From Diphasiastrum complanatum (lineage: Eukaryota > Streptophyta > Lycopodiopsida > Lycopodiales > Lycopodiaceae), in assembly GCA_029204225.1 (NCBI GenBank), contig CM055103.1, forward strand, positions 53,817,397-53,881,396: 64,000 nucleotides of DNA, read 5' to 3'. How positions within the stretch are numbered: the stretch's first letter is position 1; the number at the start of each line of letters is the position of its first letter. The position numbers were made by a program, and so were the translations under genes. The notes beneath the pieces were generated by a model. The model had not been told where the DNA came from. It was given only the letters and a program-made list of their open reading frames with translations, and made no database searches. Shown piece after piece: positions 34,487 to 45,301 of this stretch.

Positions 34487-37195
34487 TCAAAGGTAGTATT
34501 TCTTCAGTCTGGACCCATTAATACGTGTAGGTAACAGTTCACCTTCAAGTGATTGAAGTTGCACAGAACCATTGTCAAATACCTTTATGACTTTATAAGG
34601 TCCAAGCCATCTCATATGGAGTTTTCCAGGGAACTTTTGATGTCGATTGTCATATATCAGCGCAAAGTCATCAACTTTCAAATCACATTTCCTGATATGA
34701 CTGTCATACTTCTTCTTTCTTTGTTCTTGGATTTTCTTAATTTTTGTGAAGTCACATGAGCTTTAGCTAGTTCTTCAATATTAGTCAACCTTTTCGTTAA
34801 TACATTCTACATCTGGTCGTTGAGCTTGAATACGAAAAGTTTTCACCTCAAATTCAATTGGAAAAATAGGATGCATACCATACGTAAGAAAATATGGTGT
34901 TTGCTTCGTCGTGATTTTTTCTATGTTGTGATAAGCCCAAAGAACTGATGGTAGTTTCTGATCCCAATCCGTTGCATGTGCAATAGTAATTTTGTTCAGG
35001 ATCTTACATAAAATTCCATTAGCTCTTTCTGTCAACCCGTTTGCTTTTGGATTATACGGTGTAGTTTTTCTGTGTTTGATCAGAAAATGTGTTCTCAGCA
35101 ATTGTATCGTGTCATTTAGAAAATTTGTACCTCTGTCACTTACTAGTTCAAGTGGACAACCATATCTTGTGATTATACTTTTGAATAACAACATCGCGAC
35201 AGTTTTCGCATTGTTTCTTTTCGTCAGCTCTGCTTCAATGTTCTTTGTAGCATAATCCATTGCAACTAGAATATAACCACATTTCGTATGTCGGGTCACA
35301 GGTTTGATTGGACCGACAAAGTCAATTCCCCACTTTTTAAATGGTGCAAGAGGCAGGATTGGTGTCAACGGCCAATTCATTGCTTTTGTAGGCTTACCAG
35401 ATCTCTAGCATGGATCACAAGAACAAATAAAGTTTGATACATCCTTGAACATTGTTGGCCGCCAATACTTGGCAGTCAATATCTTATTAACTGTGTTCTT
35501 TAGGGAAAAGTGTCCTCCAGCATCTTCTGAGTGCAAGGCCTTAACGACCTTTTTAATGTCTTCAGTTTTGAGACATCTTTGTAGTTGATGGTCAGCACCA
35601 AGCTTGTACGGAACATTGTTAATAACTGTATAAGGTGCTACCAATATATAGTTGTTATATTGGAAAACTGTCTTTTGCTCTAAATCATAACCATCCGGAT
35701 ATATCTAATCTTTGAGATAAATAATAATATTAGAATATAACGAATTTGTAGATGAAATTTCAAATAGATGTTCGTCTGGAAAATCATCATTAATAGATTC
35801 TTCAATTTTTTCAATGCTGAGTCGCTATAGATAATCAGCATGTATGATACTTTCTTTGGCGAAGTTCTGCTTGATAAGTGAATTCCTGCAGAAGTAGAAC
35901 CCATCGAGCAATTCGTCCTGATAGATCTGGTTTATTTACAAGATACTTAAGAGCATAGTGATCAACATGAAAGATAGATGCATATCTCAGCAAATAATGC
36001 AGAAATTTCTTAACAGTGAAAATCATTCCAAGAGCTTCCCAATCTATAGCCGAATAATTTTTCTCTGATGCACTGAGCAATCGACTTGTATAGTAAATGG
36101 AATGATCTTTCTTCTAATCGTCCTTCTGGCTTAGACAGACGCCAATAGCAAATGCAGAAAAATCCACATAACTATGAAATAAAATAGCCCAGTTGGGTGG
36201 TCTCAGAATAAGAGCATTGATTAACCTTTGCTTAAGTTCTTCGAATGCTTTCTACTGTTCATTCGTCCACAAGTATTCCACTTGTTTCTTCAGTAGATGT
36301 GTAAGAGAGACAGCAATAGAAGCATTATTTTGAATAAATCTCCAGTAATAGCCGACATGTCCTAAGAAAGCTCTTAGTTCACATAAATTGGTTGGTATCT
36401 GGAGATTCTTTATAAGCTCGACTTTATCTTTGTCGACTTCTATTCCTCTGTTAGATATTCTGTGTCCAAGTAATATTCCTTCTTTCATACCGAAAAAACA
36501 TTTCTCTGGATGAAGAGATAAACAAGTATCTCGACACCGTTGCAATGTTAATTTCAGCTTCTACAGGTGCATCTTTATATCATTATATACACAGAAATCA
36601 TCAGTAAATATTTCGAGAAAAGTTCTTAGGAAGGCAGCAAAAATTAACATCATGATTCGCTGAAAAGTCGCTGGAGCGGTACAAAGACCAAAGGGCATTT
36701 TGTTGTCGGCATAAGTGCCCCAATCCATAGTGAATGTAGTCTTTGAACAATCCTCCTTCCGCACTCCAACCTGATTATAACCAGAAAAATTGTCACATAA
36801 ACTGTAATGCTCCTAACCAGCAACCTGATCTAAGATTGAATCCATGAAGGACAGAGGATCATGATCCTTCCTTGTGGTAGCATTGAGTTTGCGAAAATCC
36901 TGGCATATTCGTATTTTACAGTATTCTTCTTTGGGACGACAACAATGGGTAAAACCCATTCACTGCTTAAGACGGGATAGATTATACCTGCCTTAAGGTG
37001 CTTGTTGAGTTCGTCCTTAACCATGAGAGAGTACTTGGGATTGAGATGATATTATCTCTGTCGAACAGGTACAACATCTTTCTTAAGATGAATACAGTGC
37101 TCTCCGAATTCTGCAGGTATACCCTTCAAATCATCGAGCGACCAGACAAAAACATCTTGATACTCCTTCAATAGTTCAGTGAATTGTAGAACAAT
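34487..37195 (-). pseudogene. Ty3/gypsy pol (RT, RNase H, integrase), decayed
   Basis: From right to left: FTELLKEYQDVFVWSLDDLK, RT segments with MPFGLCTAPATFQRIM and FTDDFCVYND (normally YxDD), connection and RNase H (RLLSASEKNYSAIDWEALGM, LKYLVNKPDLSGR), zinc-binding CDPC, integrase core with WGIDFVGP, SDRGTNFLND and NGLTERANG (D, D and E all present), and a C-terminal domain ending RINGSRLKKYYL. Several stops separate these blocks, for example after NEQ, HTC and CDPC. It is truncated at its 5' side near 37,195 by a copia LTR. No gag or protease. Confidence 0.9.
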
Positions 37196-37209
37196 AGCGA
37201 ATCTATATA

Positions 37210-38004
37210 ATGAAAGGTTGTAAAAATAACAATCAGACCACAATACAATTGCGCTGATAAGCGCATGATCCTACTAGCAGATTCAAGACAATTCTCTCTT
37301 TCTATGATCACCAACTTTGAGGAGTTAGCTACTGATAAAAGACGTTCTCCACTATCCGACCTTACGTATCATAATCCTCTCATCTCTCTTCTCATTTTTC
37401 CCTCACTCAATTACATGTATATATACATATCAGCTGAAGAATCTTGTACTAGCTTAACTTTACAATTACAAGATTGATAACAGTTGTAAAATTGATTAGT
37501 GGATCAGTTTGTTGATGGAGCGTGAAGGCTTTCTGTTCTGATAGCGACAATCTGTGTGTATTTGGCAGACTGGAAATGCGACACCCTTTGGCCTTTTGGC
37601 TTTTGCCTTTACCTGAGGGCAGCCTTCGGGATTTGTAAGACACCTTCAATGTTTGGAAGACACCTTCGGAATTTCTAAGACCTTGTCTTTACCTGTAAGA
37701 CACCTTCGGCTTTTTGTAGGGCAAGTGTCGCAACTTTCGCCTGTCAAAAAACCTGTGTAAAAACATAGTGTCGGGTTTTTTGCCTGTGTAGAAACCCATA
37801 TAACTGTAGTGTCGCCTGTCTAAAAACTTAGTGTAAAATCACAGTGTCGGACTTTTCGCATTTTTCGGCTGTGCAAAAATACGAGTAAGAAACCGGACTG
37901 TAGCGACAATTAGTTCAAAAATGCAGACTATTTAAAAACAGTTCATTTTCTGCAGGTTACATTTGGGCTGTTGGGATGTGTAGGAGTTAGATTAAATTCC
38001 AACA
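37210..38004 (-). repeat. Copia 3' LTR
   Basis: On the minus strand TTAAGGGGGAG (38,015-38,005) is followed by TGTTGGAATTTAATC, an ordinary PPT/LTR junction. The LTR is rich in GTGTCG and TTTTCGC words that it shares with the LTR at 59,062-60,548, so the two elements are relatives. The distal edge near 37,200 is approximate. Confidence 0.6.
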
Positions 38005-38325
38005 CTCCCCCTTAAGCTAACTACTATGAATCTGATCTGCGATTGAGATTTAAGATACCTACTAAAGTAGAATGCTTATCTCTAGACAATGACTTTGTCA
38101 AAATATCAGCCAACATAGTGTCTGTATGACAATAACTTAGTACAACATCTTTACTTTGAACTTTCTCTCTAAGAAAATGGAATTGAACTTCTATATGCTT
38201 AGTTCTATTATGAGTTCGTGGGCTCAAAGATAGAGTTATGCAGCTCTGATTGTCGTGCTAGAGTATTGTTGGACTGATCTATGGGAATTGCAGATCCTGC
38301 AACAGCCTCCTTAGCCAGATTATCT

Positions 38326-40228
38326 CATTAGGGAAAATTTGGGCTCAAAATGGGCCCTTTAAGAAATTTGACTTTAGAGAGAGGTTAGGTAGAGAGAGAA
38401 TGAAAACCGGTACCGTTTGGTTGCCGTTTTTCAAGTTTTCGGTACTGCCCGCATTCTAATTACTGTGGTTAAAACTAGCTCTAACTTCAGGCATTAATTA
38501 GTTAAGTGTGCTTGTAATAACAACCATACATTTGTCATATAATCCGGGGCTGTAAACGTCCACTAATAATATTACAGCATGGTACCTGCGCCTAAAAGTA
38601 ATGAATGGTCTATTAGTAAAAAATAATGGCCACCGAATTCTGTACCTAGAGATACGATACGTTCACGAAAACTTATGAGGGCAATCATTTCTGAAGCTCT
38701 GCTCTACATAAGCACTAACATGACAATAAAAACTTTACATTTAAATTTCACGTCCAAATATCGGTTCAGCACACGCATAGATCATTCGGATACCCTTCAG
38801 TCATAGATCATTCGGATACCCTTCAGTCTTGGAGGACAAGGTGGGGGTGGATTTCTGTGGTGGCCTCCTTGCATTGGGACACCTCTATGCTGTTCGCTTC
38901 GTGCGAGCCATTCGTGCGCGCGTAGCAAGTCAGCAGCTGCAAAATGTAGGTCGGACGTGCCAAACCGATATCAGACAGAAAAGTCGGAAACTAAACTATA
39001 TCGGATGGGCGCATGGGAGTCTGGAACAGAAATATCACGATTGGGTCGGGTGCGCTGAACTAATATTAAAAAACGGTAACTTTTGAAAGACAGTTCGGAT
39101 TGAGACGATTACAATGCCATTAGAAAGCCCTCGACGAGAGCTTTTCAACGGCACCCAACATGACCTACTTCCGAGCTACGGTGGAAGAGATATTTTGAGT
39201 CAAAGTTTTGGGCGGTAAAATAGTCAATGGTCAACCTAATATCGGATCGACGCGCGGTTGACCAATTTGACCCGGTCAAACCCTAAGGGCGTGCGCCAAT
39301 CCGATATTAGGATTTTTTTTTTTCTATTTCTTTTTGGAAAGAGCTCTACGAGAGCTTCGCAACGGCACCAGAATGTCCTAATTCCGAGTTACGGTTCAAA
39401 AGTTATAGGCAGATCCGATATTGGGTTTGCGAATGGCCTATGGTACTTAATGAAATATTCTAATTTTCAGAGGGGATATTCTAGATTCTCCCTTTGGCGT
39501 GGAGGCAACCGCTTCTTATCTACAAAGATTTCAAAGTGTGTGATGTCCAAAAAACAAAGATCAGCATGGGAAAAGTATGAAGACTCGGATTCAATCCAAA
39601 AATTTAACACAACAAACAATGACCTATACTCACCTACGCATTGATCTGCTATCAACTGCCGAATTTCATACTCGGGTTATCGGTTCGACGCGCGCCTCCT
39701 ATACTACCTCACTGTTGATCTGTACACATGCGCGCTTATCCGATACCAGGACATCGCATGGCCTACACCAAACAAACTGCTTTGGCCCGCATCAATGGTT
39801 CCCCTTGGTCTCCAATTGCGTGTTGCCATTAGTCCAAAATATCTTTATGGAAGTTGAGTATGATTGAGAACAAAGAGAATGAGAGGTATACCTAAGAATG
39901 ACAAGAAGTTCCTAAACTACAGGGATTAGTTAACTACAGTTTATAACTATTTACGTCAAATCAACCTCGAGTGTACAAATACGGGCAACAAAAGAGTATT
40001 CAGGCAGTATTTGTGGTCCAATCACAATCGTTTGTACTGCCCGGCGGGATTTTTGAAAATCACCAAAATTTGGCCGGGAAAGGCAAAGGCAATTTCCGTC
40101 CGTCAACCACTGTTATAGTTCATCACATATGGACACCATTGATTGGGCCACTTAAGCATTGAAAGCGTGCGAAGTCAAAAAAAGCATCTTGACAAAGGGC
40201 CCATTTTGAATTCTAATATCCCCTAATG
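38326..40228. mobile_element. 1.9-kb non-autonomous CATTAG element with no TSD
   Basis: Left end CATTAGGGAAAATTTGGGCT, right end (inward) CATTAGGGGATATTAGAATT, both followed by CAAAATGGGCCCTTT. Excising 38,326-40,228 restores the copia frame V-K-E-I-I-W with no extra base, so there is no target-site duplication. No plausible gene: the open frames inside overlap the motif array (see 38,757-39,750). End structure relates it to elements A and B, and its interior array is a variant of the element B array. Confidence 0.85.
38757..39750. repeat. Array of TATCGGATCGACGCGCG-like motifs inside the 1.9-kb element
   Basis: At least eight copies in both orientations, near 38,757, 38,958 (inverted), 38,998, 39,237, 39,290 (inverted), 39,411 (inverted), 39,678 and 39,730 (inverted). 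The TATCG(G) half is shared with the element B motif, while the second half (GACGCGCG against CAAGCGC) differs, as expected if each subfamily has its own binding-site variant. Confidence 0.7.
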
Positions 40229-41035
40229 CCTTCACTGCTGATGTAGCTGCAATATATTCAAATTCTGTGGAGGACAGAGAAATGCATTTATGCTTTCTGC
40301 TGTTCTATGAGATGGGTCCACAGTAGCCTAATGTGGATTTTCGGGTATCCACATCTCTAACCCAATCTGAATCTGAATAAGTGGTCAATGTGAGTGCAGC
40401 TTCTATTTTGCCATTATAGCTCAACGCATAGTGCTTTGTAGCTTGAATGTACTTCAGTATTCTTTGTAGAGCTTTCCAATGTTGGATGCCTAGATTGGAC
40501 ATGTACTGAGATAATGTGCTTACCGCATATGCTAGATCAGGTCGTATGCAGATCATAGAATACATAATAGATCCTATGACAGACTGATAAGGATACCTGC
40601 ACATTTCTTGTTGATCTGCTTGAGTTTTGGAGCACCCATCTTTCGACAACTTAGCTCCTAGATCCATAGGTGTGTCTATGGACTTGCAGTTTTCCATGCC
40701 ATATCTGCGAAGTACATTAGTCAAGTAGGATTCTTGGCTTATAGTTATCCTTCTGCCTGCGCGACCTCTGCTGATCTCCATACCAAGAAGGTAATGGACT
40801 GGGCCTAGATCAATCATCTCAAACTCTGATGAGAGCAGAGATTTGGTTTCCTGTAATAACTGATTTGAATTGCTGATAATTAAAGAATCATCAATGTATA
40901 ATGCTATTATGATATAGCTTGACCCTTTACGCCTCAGATATACATTGCAGTTTGCAGAGCAAAAAGTAAAATTGTGCTGCAACAAGAAGTGATTAATTCT
41001 GTCATACCAGGCCCTGGGACTTTGAATCTTTTGGA

Positions 41036-42069
41036 TCACAATGAGCGCCATCGTGAATCTAAATTTTTGCAATTTTGAAAATATGGAGTTTGTTGGATCA
41101 AAAGGAGTGTGAAGGTTATTTCAAACTTTTGCAATTCAAAAATTTGCAATTTCAACACACATCTATTGAAAAAGCATTTTGCTCATAACTGCAAAGCTTT
41201 GATTTTGCATATAAATCAAGAAACATAGAGTGTGTTGGATCAAAAAGAGTGCCAAGGTCATTTCAAACTTTTCCAAATTTTTTTTTTTTCAATTGAGATG
41301 AGTTTTAATAGCTTGCAAGATATATAACAATTTGGTTTTCTACTAGATTAATCTATCGATTATTAAGATGTCTAAATATCATCACCATGTTGATCTTCCC
41401 ACAAAATATGCTCCACTATCAATTTTTTTTTTGAAAGGATCCACCTTACCAGCTCACAAAAGGACGGAAGACATGAAACATTGTGATCTATGGGTTGATG
41501 GAAGTTTATATCCAATCAATCCAAGCTCAATGCAACATCCAAATTTTAGATCAATCACACAACTCATATTGTTTTTGTGTGAAGGACACAATGGTCTATT
41601 GGGTTATTGTGAAGGTTATGGCATTAGTAATTCAATGAAAAAAATCCATTGTTTTTTGCAACAAAAGAGTATCTTTTGCTTTGTAGTCAGTAAGCAAACC
41701 ATTCAACATATTTTCCAAACAATGGTTTTTTTTCATTGAATTACTAATGCCATAACTTTTCAATCTTTCACAATAACCCAATAGACCATTGTGTCCTTCA
41801 CACAAAAACAATACGAGTTGTGTGACTGATCTAAAATTTGGATGTTGCATTGAGCTTGGATTGATTGGACATAAACTTCCATCAACCCATATATCACAAT
41901 GTTTCATGTCTTCCGTCCTTTGGTGAGCTGGTAAGGTGGATCCTTTCAGATTTTTTTTTGACAATGGAGCATATTTTGTGAGAAGATCAACATGGAGATG
42001 ATATCTAGACAACTTAATAATCGATAGATTAATATAGTAGAAAACCAAATTGTTATATATTTTGCAAGC
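41036..42069. repeat. Large inverted repeat of recombinase exon 1 with its promoter
   Basis: Left arm 41,311-41,655 (+) and right arm 41,718-42,069 (-) each encode the recombinase N-terminus (YHHHVDLPTKYAPL; YHLHVDLLTKYAPL), with HCDLWVDGSLYPINPSSMQH in the left arm. The arms are separated by about 60 bp. The left side also carries the upstream tandem units (41,039-41,290) seen at element A. Each exon copy is close to element A exon 1. Head-to-head transcripts here would form a long hairpin or overlapping RNAs (inference). The homologous exon in A is at 11,003-10,745. Confidence 0.85.
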
Positions 42070-42600
42070 TTATCGATTTCAAGTGCAATTGTCAACCTCA
42101 ATAGCCTATGTTGGTACCTCTGCGCTTGAAATCAATACTACTCTTTTGGATATCTCTCTCAAGCATGGGTTTTTATTACAATTTTTTCTGGCCAATGCAC
42201 CAGCGCTCCAAACTAATACAAGATGAATTTTTGACACGCTTGAGATCGATATTGTGAGAAAAAAAGTTAAGATTTGCGATCATACATGGATATTTTAGAA
42301 CACGTGGCATCATGTTAGTGGTCCATCTATCTATCCTTACACATCATAATGACTCATTGCTGATGCCACGTGGGCATTGCAACGTGCACGAATCTGATTG
42401 GACCACGTGTCATTCCGCACGTGTCAATTGTCGCATTAATCATTAAGTGAACGGACGAAAATGATCAGCGAACTAGAAAATGACTTATCTCCTATTGATC
42501 AGATTCCACACGTGTAAATTTTTTTTATAAATTTCTCATTTTCGGCAGGGATTTTCACGCAAATTTTTTGATTTTAGCGCCTAATATCGATTTCAAGCAC
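42070..42600 (+). promoter_or_regulatory. Element B-type promoter: motif array, five G-boxes, TATA box
   Basis: Array motifs at 42,070-42,086, 42,122-42,137 (inverted), 42,236-42,253 (inverted) and 42,584-42,600 surround five CACGTG hexamers (42,301; 42,367; 42,404; 42,418; 42,509) and TATAAAT at 42,526. It is homologous to 14,941-15,723. There is no histone gene on its left: the recombinase exon inverted repeat abuts instead. Confidence 0.75.
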
Positions 42601-42811
42601 AGTTTTTTACATGTTTACGCTCCGCTTGTCTCTCCTTTTCTTTTTATTTTTCCTTCTATTACAAAGGGTCCTGGTGTGAAAGCTTTTTTTGAGATTTATC
42701 TCAAATTCAAGTCTATGCTCAGTACCCCCTTGTTCAGATCTTAAAATAAGGACATGGTTCATTATCAAGACTTGTTGGCACTCGACAACAAGCGTACTTA
42801 TAAATAAAAAC
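42601..42811 (+). pseudogene. Remnant of a partner gene 5' end
   Basis: About 200 bp matches element B partner DNA around 15,840-16,020 (the stretch with AAGGACATGGTTCATTATCA). There is no intact frame, and it ends where repeat X begins. Confidence 0.5.
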
Positions 42812-43055
42812 TTTTAAAATATATTGTTGTTTCGTCGGGCAGCATTTGGAAATGTTATTGGTTGATGAGGCTTTCCCTTCTAGTTCATCACTACCCAAAG
42901 AGATCCAAAAATATTGAAAATGAATATGACAGATGGTTGAGATGAGAAAATTGATATACCATTAATGTATATGCATTGTCAAATCATGGTTAATAGGGCT
43001 AACCAGAGTTAATTTGTGGCGCCAAATAGATCAATGTTTCAAATTTTCGCCAACA
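42812..43055. repeat. Repeat X, copy 1 (internal part only)
   Basis: Matches 43,440-43,690 and 61,790-62,040 from TTTTAAAATATATTGTTGTT to the ATTTTCGCCAACA region. It lacks the CATTAG end present in the other two copies. DNA from 43,056 to 43,289 holds nothing recognised. Confidence 0.8.
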
Positions 43056-43289
43056 AGATTGGCAAACTTTAACTTGAGTTTTTGGATGTAACAAGCTAAA
43101 TATGGGTCAAACTTGGTGTGTCCAACTAGGTTGGGTGCCCTACCCACCTTGCTTCAAATGTCTATAACTTCGAAAAGACACATCCAATTGGGTTCGAACA
43201 AATCGCAACACAATCTAGACTCCACTAGCTTTCTATCAAAAAATGGACATGTGTCACCATATTGATGGACGTCATGCAAGTGCTCCTTT

Positions 43290-43690
43290 CATTAGAGAAA
43301 CTTAGAGCCCGGAGAGGGCCTTTGAAAAATATGTTTTTTTATTTTTTTTCTTATTTTTGTTGCCATGTGGACCAATCGAAACCTTGAAATCGGGGTTCTA
43401 CATAACGTAGCATTTTCCAAATATAAATAAAATAATTTTTTTTTAAATATATTGCTGTTTTGTCGAGCAACATGTGGAAATGCTATTGGTTAATGAGGCC
43501 TGCCCTTCCAGCTCATCCCTGTCCAAAAAGACCCAAAAATATTGAAAATGAATATGACAGATGGTTGAGATGAGAAAATCAATGTACCATTAATGTATAT
43601 GCATTGTCAAATCATGGTTAATAGGGTTAACCAGAGTTAATTCGTGGCGCCAAATAGATCAGTGTTTCAAATTTTTGCCAACACATTTTC
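43290..43690. mobile_element. Repeat X, copy 2: CATTAG terminus and subterminal DNA
   Basis: Starts CATTAGAGAAACTTAGAGCC, then GGGCCTTTGAAAAA, and matches 61,649-62,060 in order. The terminus layout (CATTAG, a GGGCC block, then AAAA) is like elements A, B and the 1.9-kb element. It leads into the unidentified gene R1 at 43.7-45.1 kb. The other end of this element is not identified. Confidence 0.7.
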
Positions 43691-45129
43691 TCATATTCAT
43701 GGCTTTTTGTCTATGCAAATTTTCAAATTCATAGTTCATTGTTTCAGATTTTTGCATGCACATTACGAATGGTGTCATCAAGGAAGTTGTGCTCCTCAAT
43801 CGACTCTGTGCTTCTATTCAACGAGACAGATGATAATGGATTATGGGTGCCAAGGAAATATTCAAAAAACTCTTGCGTTTTGATGCATCCATCATCAAGA
43901 GGAGCATTTCGAAAAAGGAAAAGGTCAAAACTATCATTTTGATCTTATTGGAAGGCCAGAATTTTGGATTTCAGAACATCAATAGGAGAAAAATTTATTT
44001 TAGAAATTCTAGTCCAACATGTATATGTGCATTCAGAGATAAATGTGCAAGGATTCAACCGTCAGGATCACAAAAAAAGCAACTGTGAGTATTGATATTT
44101 TTGATACTTTGATTTTTGTCATTCATAAATATCTAATAGTAAACTTGCCAATCTGATCATTTTTCTCTTGAAGATTTATATCCATCCAACATAAATGAAT
44201 GGGAGCCAAGTGGATCTTTAGCAAGTGTGTTAGATGTTATTCACATTCATATTGGACAGCTGCAATATTGAGGTAGAACTGCAAAAGATCTAGCTGATAG
44301 TGGGATCTTTTTTTATGAATCAATGTACATTCCTGATACAAAAAGAAATTTGGACAAATAGTACCAATTCCATTACCTAGTTTTGAAAGTGATGAATGGA
44401 TTGCACCAGATGCTACAATTTTAGAATTATTTCCTTGAATATATTTGTGGATTTTTTTTCAAGTGTCAATATACACAAAACCCCAACGATGTTTGTATGC
44501 AAAAATTTATCAAATAGTTTATTATCTGAACTTATGGATGAAGGCTAGTACAAAAGATCAGATGGAGAAATATAATGCAAAATTAAAATGTCTTCCGTGT
44601 GCTTCCGTTATCAAATTGAAAAACAAATGTTGAGCTTATGCTTCCATTATCAAAGATGGAAAAAAAATAAAGGTAAATAGGTGTCACTTGATTAAGACTC
44701 GGAAGCCAGTGGACATTCAAAACGAAAAAATATTGAAATTATATACAATGATGTCGTTTTGACATGTGTTGAGGTGGAGGAAGATTGGAGTCTAAACTAC
44801 ATCAGGCGGGAACTATTGCTCCTAAAAGATGATGTACTTTCAGACTTCAGATTCATTTTCAATGGTAAACTTGTAAGTAACTGTAAATTTTTTATGAATA
44901 GTTTCAATCAAAACTTTCTAATACAATCTTTGTACTAATTGTAACTAACTTTGTATTAGTTTTATGTAGGTACGTAAAAGACATGAGTTCGAGATCAAAT
45001 GCAGAGATATGGGAACTTATAGAAGAACATTGAGATTCACTATCAGCAAATACATGCCAATCATCATGTTTTTTTATCAATATAGAAAATTGCATTCCAG
45101 TATTACACTATGGACACAACCTGTTTGTA
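43691..45129 (+). pseudogene. Unidentified multi-exon gene R1, copy 2, decayed
   Basis: Segments in order: LCSSIDSVLLFNETDDNGLW with a basic patch GAFRKRKRSK (43,760-43,940); DLYPSNINEWEPSGSLASVL and VIHIHIGQL (44,170-44,270); DLADSGIFFYESMYIPDTK and IVPIPLPSFESDEWIAPDAT (44,290-44,420); EEDWSLNYIRRELLLLKDDV and SDFRFIFNGKL, then an intron (GTAAGT...ATGTAG, about 44,875-44,970) and KRHEFEIKCRDMGTYRRTLR with FTISKYMPIIMFFYQYRKL. Stops and a 90-bp deletion relative to copy 1 (1-572) break it. I recognise no family. It may be cargo or an own gene of the repeat X element (inference). Confidence 0.4.
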
Positions 45130-45301
45130 AGAATCTACATTAATATCAATAAAAAAAACCCCATAAAAGAGTTGTTCACCTGTAAACTGATTGTATCTTT
45201 TTTTTTTTATGTATCTCTATTAGCTAGGTAGGTCTCGTATTGATTATAATGGTCAGAATCAAAATAAACTTAGGCTGGATCATATGGAATTAAGGCTCAT
45301 T

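Larger units (their letters stand above)
38017..41035 (-). pseudogene. Ty1/copia pol: RT and RNase H, split by a TIR element
   Basis: 41,035-40,300 encodes RT from SPRAWYDRINHFLLQHNFTF through the active site ALYIDDSLII to SVIGSIMYSM and the RNase H start (YSDSDW). It continues with ATSAVK before the insertion and IIWLRRLLQDL, HDNQSC, THNRTKHIEVQFHFLREKV and ADILTKSL after it. The 5' part is lost at 41,036, where an inverted repeat begins. The RT frame is intact over about 250 codons, but stops occur in the RNase H part. The 1.9-kb element at 38,326-40,228 splits the RNase H. Confidence 0.9.

Noticed and set aside
38829-39086. 86-codon ORF inside the 1.9-kb element
   Set aside because: It overlaps the motif array, has no similarity to the recombinase or partner, and the element shows no other coding signal.
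38326-40228. Helitron as explanation for the absent TSD
   Set aside because: Helitrons have no terminal inverted repeats and end in CTRR with a hairpin, whereas these ends are inverted CATTAG repeats. The insertions are not clear A/T host sites.
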